Assembly: GCA_018373675.1 (NCBI GenBank)
Contig: JAHAGQ010000007.1
Location: 16,171-80,170, forward strand
Source of the DNA: Collinsella sp.
GTDB lineage: Bacteria; Actinomycetota; Coriobacteriia; Coriobacteriales; Coriobacteriaceae
Direction of reading: 5' to 3'
DNA length: 64,000 bases
Of the stretch, positions 56,830-64,000 are shown piece by piece. The notes beneath the pieces are model-generated. The model made no database searches. It was not told the DNA's origin and saw only the letters and a program-made list of their open reading frames with translations. The translations under genes were made by a program, and so were the position numbers. Numbering within the stretch: the first letter of the stretch is position 1; each line of letters starts with the position of its first letter.

Positions 56830-58263
56830 TTAGACCTCCTCGCCGGTCGCGCCAGCGGCACCGCCCGCAGCCGCCAGGTCAACGCCCTCGGCAACCGTCG
56901 CCACGGCGTCACCCGGCCAAGCGACCTTGGTCAGGTCGGCCGCGGCCAGAGACTCGGCACTCACGGCATCCTCGCCCTGTTCCAGCACACGGCGACGCAG
57001 AGCGGCGGATAGCGCGTGCGCCCACAGGCCCTCGGCCTCGGCCAGACGCTGTGTGGCGGGAGCGTCGGAGAGCAGGCCCTCGGGCGTATAGCAAATGACA
57101 CTCGAGCGCTTGACGAACTCCTCCACCGAAAGCGGGTTGGAGAACATGGCGGTGCCGCCGGTCGGCAGCGTGTGGTTGGGGCCGGCAACGTAATCGCCGA
57201 GCGGCTCGGAACTCCAAGCGCCCACAAAGATGGCGCCGGCGTTGCGGATACCGCCGAGCAGGCCCATCGCATCCTTGCAGTGCAGCTCCAGGTGCTCGGG
57301 CGCCACGGTGTTCACCGCCTCGACGGCGGCAGCCATGTCGGCTGCCACCACGATGGTGCCCTCATTGTCGAGCGAGGCACGCGTGATCTCGGCACGCGGC
57401 GACTGCGCTACCAGAATGTCGATACCCGCCTCGACCTCACGCGCAAACTGCTCGTCGCAGGTCACCAGATAGCAGGCCGCCAGCGGATCATGCTCGGCCT
57501 GGGCCATCAGGTCGGCCGCGACCACCATAGGCTTGGCCGTGGCGTCGGCCAGCACGCAGACCTCGGAGGGACCGGCGACCATATCGATACCCACGTCACC
57601 CGAGACAATCTGTTTGGCAGCGGCGACGAAGGCGTTGCCCGGGCCGGTGATCTTGTCGACACGCGGAATGGTCTCGGTACCGTACGCCAGCGCGGCCACG
57701 GCCTGGGCGCCGCCCACCATATAGATCTCGTCCACGCCACCGAGCTTGGCGGCCGCGAGCGTATACGGGCTGATCAGGCCATCTTTTTGCGGCGGAGTCA
57801 CCATGACCACGCGCTTGACGCCGGCCACCTTGGCGGGAATGGCGTTCATGAGCACGGTGGAGGGATACTGCGCGCGGCCGCCCGGCACGTAGATGCCGGC
57901 CGCAGCAAGCGGGGTCACCTTAACGCCGAGCATCGTGCCGTCCGGGCGCGTGGTAAACCAGCTCTGCTCGACCTCGCGCTGGTGGAACTCGCGAATCTGG
58001 CATGCGGCCTTTTCGAGCGCCGCGACAAAGGCGGGATCGAGGCCTTCGAGCGCGGCATCGATCTGCTCTTGCGGCAAGCGGAAGCTCTGCAGCTCAACGC
58101 CGTCAAAACGCTGGCAGTAATCGCGCACCGCGGCATCGCCGTTGGCGCGCACGTTGACCACGATATCACGGGCGGCGTCGACGATGTTTTGCGGCAGCAC
58201 GCCCTTGCGGTTGAGCTGGTTGGTAACGAGACGCTCACCGGGAGCAAGCTTGATGGTCTTCAT
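56830..58263 (-). CDS. hisD: Histidinol dehydrogenase
   Basis: The 477-residue zinc enzyme oxidises histidinol to histidine with NAD, the last two steps. It has GVKVTPLAAAGIYVPGGRAQ, VKRVVMVTPPQKDGLISPYT, VDKITGPGNAFVAAAKQIVS, IDMVAGPSEVCVLAD, DLMAQAEHDPLAACYLVT, VAPEHLELHCKDAMGLLGGI and AGPNHTLPTGGTAMFSNPLS. The C-terminus is longer than usual, ending in an Ala/Gly-rich stretch. It follows the hisZG gene by 107 bases. Confidence 0.97.
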   Translation of the reverse strand: MKTIKLAPGERLVTNQLNRKGVLPQNIVDAARDIVVNVRANGDAAVRDYCQRFDGVELQSFRLPQEQIDAALEGLDPAFVAALEKAACQIREFHQREVEQSWFTTRPDGTMLGVKVTPLAAAGIYVPGGRAQYPSTVLMNAIPAKVAGVKRVVMVTPPQKDGLISPYTLAAAKLGGVDEIYMVGGAQAVAALAYGTETIPRVDKITGPGNAFVAAAKQIVSGDVGIDMVAGPSEVCVLADATAKPMVVAADLMAQAEHDPLAACYLVTCDEQFAREVEAGIDILVAQSPRAEITRASLDNEGTIVVAADMAAAVEAVNTVAPEHLELHCKDAMGLLGGIRNAGAIFVGAWSSEPLGDYVAGPNHTLPTGGTAMFSNPLSVEEFVKRSSVICYTPEGLLSDAPATQRLAEAEGLWAHALSAALRRRVLEQGEDAVSAESLAAADLTKVAWPGDAVATVAEGVDLAAAGGAAGATGEEV

Positions 58264-58370
58264 ATCGGTATCCCCTATCGGTCGAGGTTGCGTTTGAAAA
58301 ACGAGAGGCCGGGCGGCGGCGCCAGTCGACCAGCAGCCCGGATATGGGGGGGCGCCCGTGCGTGCTCGCG

Positions 58371-60086
58371 CTATTGTGCCGAGCCCGCGACGGGCTCAAA
58401 ATGCTTGTCCTTAACAGCAGCTGCCAAGCGATCGGCCAAGTTGCGTACGCGCGGATCCAGGCGCGCGGCACCTGGGTTGACGAAGAAGCGGGCCGTGCAG
58501 TCCATGATGCGGCCGGTGATGACCAGGTCGTTGTCGCGCAGGGTGGCGCCCGTGGCGGTAATGTCCACGATACGGTCGGTCATGCCGACGATGGGTCCCA
58601 GCTCGATATTGCCGTGCAGCGAAACGATATCGGCATTCACGCCGCGCTCGGCATACCAGGCGCTCGCGATGCGCGGGTACTTGGTGGCCACACGAAGCGA
58701 CCCGCGGCGGGCGTAGTTGCGCTCGGCCTGGCCAGCGCGCCACGCGGGCTCTGCCTCGATAAACGTGCACAGGCCGTAGCCCAGGTCGACCAGCTGCAGC
58801 AGGTTGAGGTCGGCCTCGATGAGCGAGTCCCAACCGCAGATACCGCAATCGGCACCGCCGCAGCCCACAAAGGCGGGTGCGTCGCTGGGACGCACGATGA
58901 CAAACTCGATATCTCCGACCGTGCCCTCGCCGGCACGTGTGTCGTGACCGCGCACGATCAGGTGACGGCCGGGGTCGCGCAGCTCAGAGACGTCCAGGCC
59001 CGCGGCCTCGAGCACGTCGAGCGTGTCAGCCTTAAGCGAGCCCTTGGGCACGGCGATGCGCAGCGGGCCCTCAGCGCCACGGCCCGCGGCGTGATCGCCG
59101 TCGGAAGCGGCATCCTCGGCCGAGGTGCGCGCGGCCTCCAGGCGCTCGAGCGAAAAGGCGAAGCCCGCCGCCGGCACCTCGATACCGTCGCCAAATGCGC
59201 CGGTAAAGATGGAGTCATAGCGTCCGCCCGAACCGACCGGATCGGGCAGTCCGCCGGCATAAGCCTTAAAGACCAGGCCCGTGTAGTAATCGAAAGAGTT
59301 CATGATAGAGAAGTCGAACGACAGCACCTGGGCGTCCTCGGGTGCCAGGCCCTCAACCAGGGCACGCAGCTCGCGCGTCAGCGGCGCGACGATACCGGCG
59401 GCCTCCAGCAGCGCGTCCACGCGGTCGAGTACCTCGGCACCGCCGTGCAGACGCGGCAGCTCGCTAATGGCGGCCTTGACGGCATCGGACTCGGTGCTTG
59501 CCGCCACGCGGGCATCGAGGCCCACAAAGTCGTTGGCGTGCACGCAGCGCAGGGCCTCGGCGGCCAGCTCGCGATCCTCGCACGCCGCGAGCAGTTCCTT
59601 AAACGGACGCACGCTACCTGCGATAATGCGTGCATCGGGCAGCGCCAGCTTGCGCACCGCCTCGGCCACGAGCGAGACAATCTCGACATCGCCCGCGGTA
59701 TCGCCCGCACCGATAAGCTCAAAGCCCAGCTGTGTAAACTGGCGCGAGCCGCCGGCATTGCGCTGGCACTCGCGAACCACCGGCGCCTCGTAGCGAAGGC
59801 GCAGGGGCAGGTCGGCCGCGCGCATGCGAGTCGAAACCAGGCGAACGATCGGCAGCGTGTTGTCGGGACGGACCACCAGCAGGCGACCGTCGTCATCAAA
59901 GAGCTTAAACGGCGTATCCGCAATGCGGCCGCCTTCCTCGAGCGAACCCTTGTCCTCGAGTAGCGGCGTCTCGACCGGCAGGTAATGATGCTCCCTAAAG
60001 CAGCCCTTCACCGTCAGCGCGATCTCCTCGCGCGCCTGAGCCTCCTCGGGCAATATGTCCCGGAATCCCCACGGTGTGGCCGTCAT
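58371..60086 (-). CDS. hisZG: Fused HisZ-HisG ATP phosphoribosyltransferase
   Basis: This 571-residue protein joins two normally separate subunits. Residues 1-320 are HisZ, the histidyl-tRNA-synthetase-like regulatory subunit (MTATPWGFRDILPEEAQARE; LLVVRPDNTLPIVRLVSTRM; RQFTQLGFELIGAGDTAGDV; YYTGLVFKAYAGGLPDPVGS; GGRYDSIFTGAFG). A Ser/Asp/Ala linker of about 20 residues follows. Residues 341-560 are short-form HisG (GPLRIAVPKGSLKADTLDVL; GICGWDSLIEADLNLLQLVD; ADIVSLHGNIELGPIVGMTD; PRPP loop VDITATGATLRDNDLVI). It catalyses the first committed step of histidine synthesis and heads the cluster. GAGGAGG precedes the ATG. Confidence 0.92.
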   Translation of the reverse strand: MTATPWGFRDILPEEAQAREEIALTVKGCFREHHYLPVETPLLEDKGSLEEGGRIADTPFKLFDDDGRLLVVRPDNTLPIVRLVSTRMRAADLPLRLRYEAPVVRECQRNAGGSRQFTQLGFELIGAGDTAGDVEIVSLVAEAVRKLALPDARIIAGSVRPFKELLAACEDRELAAEALRCVHANDFVGLDARVAASTESDAVKAAISELPRLHGGAEVLDRVDALLEAAGIVAPLTRELRALVEGLAPEDAQVLSFDFSIMNSFDYYTGLVFKAYAGGLPDPVGSGGRYDSIFTGAFGDGIEVPAAGFAFSLERLEAARTSAEDAASDGDHAAGRGAEGPLRIAVPKGSLKADTLDVLEAAGLDVSELRDPGRHLIVRGHDTRAGEGTVGDIEFVIVRPSDAPAFVGCGGADCGICGWDSLIEADLNLLQLVDLGYGLCTFIEAEPAWRAGQAERNYARRGSLRVATKYPRIASAWYAERGVNADIVSLHGNIELGPIVGMTDRIVDITATGATLRDNDLVITGRIMDCTARFFVNPGAARLDPRVRNLADRLAAAVKDKHFEPVAGSAQ

Positions 60087-60124
60087 CTGGTGAGCCTCCT
60101 CATGCTGTGTTTCATATAGAACGA

Positions 60125-60150
60125 AAGACCGGCATAGCTTCGCCGGTCTT
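60125..60150 (-). terminator. Hairpin between the PTS operon and hisZG
   Basis: AAGACCGGC pairs perfectly with GCCGGTCTT around 8 bases, followed on the minus strand by TCGTTCT. It could end the epimerase gene or sit in the hisZG leader. No run of histidine codons suggesting an attenuator was seen upstream of hisZG. Confidence 0.6.
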
Positions 60151-60256
60151 CTGGGTACTTTAGCATACTAGAGTGTTTGCGGGGAGAATCGTCCTCATCG
60201 GCTCACACCGTATTCATTTGGAAACATAGGAGCGGATTGTCGCAACCCAACCCCAC

Positions 60257-61093
60257 CTAGACGCCAATCGCACGACGATACTCTGCCATTACCTGCGCAT
60301 CGGCAGCTGCGGGGTCGGCAAAATAGCGCCAGTCATAGGTCTCGGCCGAAACAACTCCGCGATAGCCGCGCGCCACCAGCCTATCCAGGTCGACGCGCAT
60401 ATCGCGGTCGCCGTCACCCCAAGCAAGATGCGTCGTGCCATCTGCCGCAACATCGACAAAATGCACGTGGGCGACATCATCGCCAAGCAGATCGAAATAA
60501 TCGTCGATGGTATCCCCCGCCACCGCCATGGCGCCCAAATCCAGACACGCCTTAAGTGCTGGATGATCAACCGCCTCGATCATGCGCTTCGTATCGGCTG
60601 CCGAGTTCACGATCATCGACTCAACCGGCTGTAGGGCCTCGAGCACCAGTCGCACGCCGCGCTCTCCCGCATGCTCGGCAATCGCACGCAGCATCGAGGT
60701 GCTGCGGCCCCACGCGTCCTCGATTGGCTCGTTCAAAAATGCCCAGCCGCTCGAGACCATGACCTGCTCGGCTCCAAGTTCCGCCGCGATATCCACAACG
60801 TTCTTAAAGTACGCGAGCGTGCGGGCACGCGCCTCATTCCCGCGCGCCGCGATATTCCACGGCTTGGGGTTGTTCTGTTCGGGACAAAGACCCACAATCC
60901 GAACCCCATACCGCTGTGATAGCTCCCGCACCTGCTCGAGCGAATCGTATCCATGGCAATCGACATACAGATGCATCGCCCCGGTCCAAAGCTCGCAACA
61001 CGTGTAGCCCGAGGCCGCTGCCGAAGAAAAGAATTCCTCAAGGTCAAAATAACGATGGCTGATATTCATGACGGCAAGCTGCGGATACTCCAT
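60257..61093 (-). CDS. Sugar phosphate isomerase/epimerase (AP-endonuclease 2 family TIM barrel)
   Basis: From the ATG at 61093 (AAAGGTGG upstream) the protein has 278 residues. It is a xylose-isomerase-like TIM barrel: YFDLEEFFSSAAASGYTCCE, RYGVRIVGLCPEQNNPKPWN, VRLVLEALQPVESMIVNSAA, LKACLDLGAMAVAGDTIDDY, VAHVHFVDVAADGTTHLAWG and YRGVVSAETYDWRYF. The Glu, Asp, His and Glu metal ligands are in place. Members include fructoselysine 3-epimerase FrlC and several ketose epimerases. It is the last gene of the PTS operon, so it should act on the imported sugar. Confidence 0.85.
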   Translation of the reverse strand: MEYPQLAVMNISHRYFDLEEFFSSAAASGYTCCELWTGAMHLYVDCHGYDSLEQVRELSQRYGVRIVGLCPEQNNPKPWNIAARGNEARARTLAYFKNVVDIAAELGAEQVMVSSGWAFLNEPIEDAWGRSTSMLRAIAEHAGERGVRLVLEALQPVESMIVNSAADTKRMIEAVDHPALKACLDLGAMAVAGDTIDDYFDLLGDDVAHVHFVDVAADGTTHLAWGDGDRDMRVDLDRLVARGYRGVVSAETYDWRYFADPAAADAQVMAEYRRAIGV

Positions 61094-61176
61094 CTTGTCC
61101 ACCTTTCGGCAAAAGGGCGCCGCAGCACAGTGTGCGCGACGCCCCCTCTTACATTATTCTCATTATGACGGATGCC

Positions 61177-62013
61177 CTACTGAACACCAAGCACTCCAAA
61201 GAACGCGCCGGCGATACTCACGAGCAGGATCACGAGCATGATCACGAGCGGATTCATCTTCTTCTTGAGCATGAGATAGACGATTCCAAACAGCCCCATC
61301 GTGACAAAGCCCGGGAAGATTCCGTTGAGCAGCTCGGCCAGCGTCTGAGCACCATCGCCCGCACCGACCATGAGCGGAATGTCCACGGTGACCATCTCCA
61401 TGGTCATAGCGCCGATCACCATGGCGCCCATGATGGAGGCCATCTTGACGATCGTGTCCATAATGCCCGATTCCTGGACCTTGCTGATCATGTCCGAGCC
61501 AAAGCGATACCCCACAAACGTCAGCAGGTAACGGATGATGTAGTGAGGGATATTGAACACGAGCAGGAACAAAATCGGGCCAAGAATAGAGCCCTGTAGC
61601 GCCAGCGACGTGCCGACACCCGTTGCCAAAATTCGCAGCGTGCCCCAGTAGAAGGCATCGCCCACACCGGACAGCGGTCCCATCAAAGCAAGCTTGACAT
61701 TTGAGATCGCGCTCGTGTCAAAGCTATCGTCAGTAGCGTTGACCTCTTCCATTGCAGCGGCGATGGACATGGGGAGCGTCGAGATGTACGGCGTGACGTT
61801 ATAGAGCTCCATATGGCGCTTAAGGGCGGCCTTAAAGTCCGCATCCTGCGGATACAGCTTGCGAAGAATCGGCATAAGGGCCCACATAAAGCCGATATGG
61901 CCCATACGCTCGTAGTTCCAGGAATGCTCATAGGGAATCGAGCGCCAGAACAGCTTCTTAAGGTCTGCGCGGGAAATCAGCCCGTCGTAAGAAGACTCAA
62001 ACTTAAAACTCAT
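61177..62013 (-). CDS. PTS mannose/fructose/sorbose family EIID component
   Basis: From the ATG at 62013 the protein has 278 residues. It has the EIID pattern: ISRADLKKLFWRSIPYEHSW, NYERMGHIGFMWALMPILRK, LYNVTPYISTLPMSIAAAME, SNVKLALMGPLSGVGDAFYW, ALQGSILGPILFLLVFNIPH and a C-terminal membrane region (MNPLVIMLVILLVSIAGAFF). It pairs with EIIC in the membrane. Its start lies inside the end of the EIIC gene (11-base overlap). Confidence 0.94.
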   Translation of the reverse strand: MSFKFESSYDGLISRADLKKLFWRSIPYEHSWNYERMGHIGFMWALMPILRKLYPQDADFKAALKRHMELYNVTPYISTLPMSIAAAMEEVNATDDSFDTSAISNVKLALMGPLSGVGDAFYWGTLRILATGVGTSLALQGSILGPILFLLVFNIPHYIIRYLLTFVGYRFGSDMISKVQESGIMDTIVKMASIMGAMVIGAMTMEMVTVDIPLMVGAGDGAQTLAELLNGIFPGFVTMGLFGIVYLMLKKKMNPLVIMLVILLVSIAGAFFGVLGVQ

Positions 62014-62794
62014 CGAACCCACTCCCAATCGCAGGATCCTCGGTTGCCACTGCGGGCTGCTCCGCTTTTTTCTTATCACCCAAAACCGTCATCGCGACGA
62101 CGATGATCGCGGCAAAGATCGCCACGCCCGTCGTGCTAATGCCAAAGTAGGCGACGAGGAAGAAGCCAGCGAAGAAGAACGGAGCCACCGTTTTGTTCAT
62201 AATCATCTGCGCCAGCATCGCAAAGCCGAGTGCGGGCAAGAAGGCGGCGGCGACATCCATGCCGGTCTGAACGAAATCGGGGATGATGTTGAGCAGGCTG
62301 GCAACAGCATCGGCGCCAAAGAAGAATGCCAGGGGAATAATCAGCAGGCCGCACCAGCTCTGCGCGTAACCGGCGATGAGCATGTTGCGCGTGATGGCCT
62401 TGGTGTCTCCGTCCTCGACGTTTTTGTCGATACGGTGCACCAGCAGCAGCATCACCGGCTGGCCCAGGGCGGTATCGAGCGCCAGGACGATCGTTGCGAT
62501 AGGAATGCCCAGGGTCAGGGCCGCCGAAGCGTCCGCGCCGGCCTGCATGGCAAGAGATACGCCCAGGATAGTGCCGGAAATCGTATCGGGCGGGTTATAG
62601 GCGCCGACCGAGATGGCGCCGACCATGGCAAGCTCCATCGTGGCGCCCATGATCGTGCCGGTCACCATGTCGCCCATGACAAGGCCAACCAGAGGTCCGA
62701 GCACGATCGGGCGCTGGAGGTAGCTCGTGCCCGTCAGCTACTCGGAATAACCCAAAAGGGCAATAAGGAAAATCAGGATTGTCTTGATAACCAT
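62003..62794 (-). pseudogene. PTS mannose/sorbose family EIIC with in-frame TAG at codon 19
   Basis: Read from the ATG at 62794 (AGGGG upstream), the gene would encode 263 residues. The frame is MVIKTILIFLIALLGYSE, then TAG at 62740-62738, then LTGTSYLQRPIVLGPLVGLV without any further interruption to the stop at 62003. The family normally has an aromatic residue, usually Trp (TGG), at that place, so a single G-to-A change would explain it. The remainder looks intact (TGTIMGATMELAMVGAISVG; LGIPIATIVLALDTALGQPV). Re-initiation at a later GTG (62704) lacks a ribosome site and would lose the first membrane helix. It is either a null allele, a sequencing error, or read through. Confidence 0.85.
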
Positions 62795-62802
62795 GATGGC
62801 CC

Positions 62803-63273
62803 CTAACCGATGACCTTCGCGGCGTCAGTCTTCGCATCTGCCGGAATCATCTGAATGAACAGCTCATAGCCCTCGCCGAGCAGCTCTTTGACGTATGCCT
62901 CGTTTTCGGGCGTGAGAAATACGCTGGTCGAGACCTGGCGGGCGTCCTCGCTAAAGGCAACATTGCCGAGGTTGATCTTCTTGATCCCCATCACCTTGGC
63001 GACGGCACCGGCCTGCTGGATCGTCTCGCAAACCACGAAGAGCTTGTACTTGTCGGTCACACCGCTCTGGAGCGCCTTGACGGCGTCCTCGGTGTTTTTG
63101 ACAACGACCTTGCAGCCCTCCGGCTTTGCAAGGGACAGGGCCTGCAGACGAAGCTTGTCATTGAGGACCGTGTCGCTCACCAGCAGGATGCAGTCGGCAC
63201 CCAGAGCCGAGGTCCAGCTAACGGCAACCTGGCCGTGAAGCAGTCGATAATCTACACGAATCATCTGAATCAT
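62803..63273 (-). CDS. PTS mannose/sorbose family EIIB component
   Basis: The 156-residue protein has the EIIB signature MIQMIRVDYRLLHGQVAVSW with the phospho-acceptor histidine at residue 13, then DCILLVSDTVLNDKLRLQAL, NTEDAVKALQSGVTDKYKLF and GIKKINLGNVAFSEDARQVS. It passes phosphate to the sugar at EIIC/EIID. It starts 17 bases after the EIIA gene and ends 8 bases before the EIIC start. Confidence 0.95.
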   Translation of the reverse strand: MIQMIRVDYRLLHGQVAVSWTSALGADCILLVSDTVLNDKLRLQALSLAKPEGCKVVVKNTEDAVKALQSGVTDKYKLFVVCETIQQAGAVAKVMGIKKINLGNVAFSEDARQVSTSVFLTPENEAYVKELLGEGYELFIQMIPADAKTDAAKVIG

Positions 63274-63290
63274 GATGTGCTCCCTAGTGG

Positions 63291-63707
63291 TTAAAACTCA
63301 TCGAGTTCGGCCTGCCCCAGCAGGTCGTTGACGTACTTGACCTTGGTGTCGTCCGCCTCGACGATCTGGCGAATGGCCTCATCGATCGGGGTGGATTCGG
63401 ACACGAACAGCAGCTGAATAAGGAGCGGCAGGTTCATATTGGTCACGAGGTGCGTGTTGGGACGCGTCTGGACGATCTTGGTGAACTCGTTGTTGACGCT
63501 GCCGCCAAAGAGGTCGGTGCAGACAACGACCTCATCGTCCGCGGCAAAGCCGTCCAGAATCGCTGCGGCCTCCTTGGTCAGGTCCTCGTTTCCGTCGACA
63601 TACATAGAGAGCGCATGGACGTTTTCGCGCTCGCCGGAAAGCAGCCCAATGCTCTCGACGATTCCAGACGCAAAATGGGCATGGGATGCAACGATAAACT
63701 GCCTCAT
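63291..63707 (-). CDS. PTS mannose family EIIA component
   Basis: From the ATG at 63707 (AAAGGGG upstream) the protein has 138 residues. It begins MRQFIVASHAHFASGIVESI with the phosphorylated histidine at residue 9, then DDEVVVCTDLFGGSVNNEFT, and HLVTNMNLPLLIQLLFVSES, the usual EIIA-Man motifs. It takes phosphate from HPr. First PTS gene of the operon, after a terminator-like hairpin. Confidence 0.95.
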   Translation of the reverse strand: MRQFIVASHAHFASGIVESIGLLSGERENVHALSMYVDGNEDLTKEAAAILDGFAADDEVVVCTDLFGGSVNNEFTKIVQTRPNTHLVTNMNLPLLIQLLFVSESTPIDEAIRQIVEADDTKVKYVNDLLGQAELDEF

Positions 63708-63737
63708 TCGATTCCCCTTTCTTGCGAATTTCGGCAT

Positions 63738-63766
63738 AAAAATGCCCGGACGCATGCGCCCGGGCA
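63738..63766 (-). terminator. Terminator-like hairpin between the SIS gene and PTS EIIA
   Basis: On the minus strand TGCCCGGGCGC and GCGTCCGGGCA form a nearly perfect stem around a short loop and are followed by five T. It could partly uncouple the SIS-domain gene from the PTS genes. Confidence 0.75.
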
Positions 63767-63801
63767 GGGTGCTTCTTGATCAGTAGCTTATTTGTCACCG
63801 A

Positions 63802-64000
63802 TTAGTAGTCGAACTGGTGATAGTAACGACGGTAGTTGAGGTTGTGCTTGGTGACCGTCTCGTAGTAAGCGGCAAGGCGATCGGTGATCAGCGAGGAGAG
63901 GATCCACGGAGACACGATGACGCGGAACTCGTCGTCAAGGCCGGGGATCGCGAACTCGGCGGTGTCGATGACGTTGATGTCGGTGTCGCCGGTCACGCCG
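63802..64000 (-). CDS. SIS-domain sugar-phosphate protein (C-terminal end, partial)
   Basis: The last 65 codons of a gene entering from the right edge. The text INVIDTAEFAIPGLDDEFRV, IVSPWILSSLITDRLAAYYE and NLNYRRYYHQFDY resembles the ending of SIS-domain deglycases of the FrlB/GfrF group and related sugar isomerases, in particular the SP.IL..L..R...Y and RRYY pattern. That is recognition by pattern on a short segment. Location just before a mannose-family PTS supports an amino-sugar or Amadori-product enzyme. Confidence 0.6.
   Translation of the reverse strand, partial: GVTGDTDINVIDTAEFAIPGLDDEFRVIVSPWILSSLITDRLAAYYETVTKHNLNYRRYYHQFDY

Noticed and set aside
57016..58716. Plus-strand ORF of 566 codons over hisD
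   Set aside because: Antisense shadow; the minus strand carries all hisD motifs.
60087..60256. Histidine leader-peptide attenuator before hisZG
   Set aside because: No short ORF with consecutive histidine codons is visible and only one simple hairpin is present.

Overview
The window is about 64 kb of GC-rich bacterial chromosome. Spacers are short, codons are strongly GC-biased, and long antisense ORFs shadow many real genes. Gene content and style suggest a host-associated anaerobic actinomycete of the Coriobacteriia, Collinsella-like. The pointers are a TopA with several zinc modules and a Lys/Ala tail, a RicT homologue, a manganese-type pyrophosphatase, Tat and hydrogenase-maturation genes, several PTS genes, and many short palindromic intergenic repeats. 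This placement is inference; no 16S gene is present. Both edges cut a gene.

Layout. 1-3252: partial 3-hydroxyisobutyrate-dehydrogenase-type gene, degV, hpf, a solute-binding-like lipoprotein. 3253-5094: a gene-free stretch with an AT-rich inverted repeat beside an uncharacterised protein with a nuclease-like C-terminus. 5106-9518: comF, ricT, holB and tmk, all minus strand. 9758-20869: a zinc-ribbon membrane protein, topA, hypB-hypA, tatC-tatA/B, a STAS protein, an aminotransferase, nhaA and ppaC. 21038-24000: ROK sugar kinase, GntR regulator and mannose-6-phosphate isomerase. 24285-34726: pcrA/uvrD, uppP, a universal stress protein, a BceRS-like two-component pair, an unknown protein, purH and an acetyltransferase. 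34916-43360: DUF2207 membrane protein, gluQ, a GNAT toxin-antitoxin pair with its promoter/operator, a phosphoesterase, small membrane proteins and a second two-component system. 43436-50767: VOC protein, orphan galactitol-type EIIB, tRNA-Leu with a partly duplicated downstream region, ppx/gppA, a divIC-like gene, eno, mazG, a phosphodiesterase and a stand-alone larC2.

51067-60086 holds a nearly complete histidine pathway: hisZ-hisG fused in one gene, then hisD, hisC, hisB, hisH, hisA, hisF, hisI and hisE on the minus strand, with a PHP-type histidinol phosphatase convergent at the end. 60257-64000 is a mannose-family PTS operon (IIA, IIB, IIC, IID) with a TIM-barrel epimerase downstream and the end of a SIS-domain sugar-phosphate enzyme upstream. 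This arrangement would fit uptake and cleavage of an Amadori-type or amino sugar. Its IIC gene carries an in-frame TAG at codon 19, so the transporter may be off in this strain.

The most notable points are the amber codon in the PTS IIC gene, the HisZ-HisG fusion, the orphan LarC2, the duplicated 3' end and terminator of the tRNA-Leu with a structured insert between, the toxin-antitoxin operator lying exactly over its promoter, and at least six families of short dispersed palindromes between genes, several present in two or more copies within the window.
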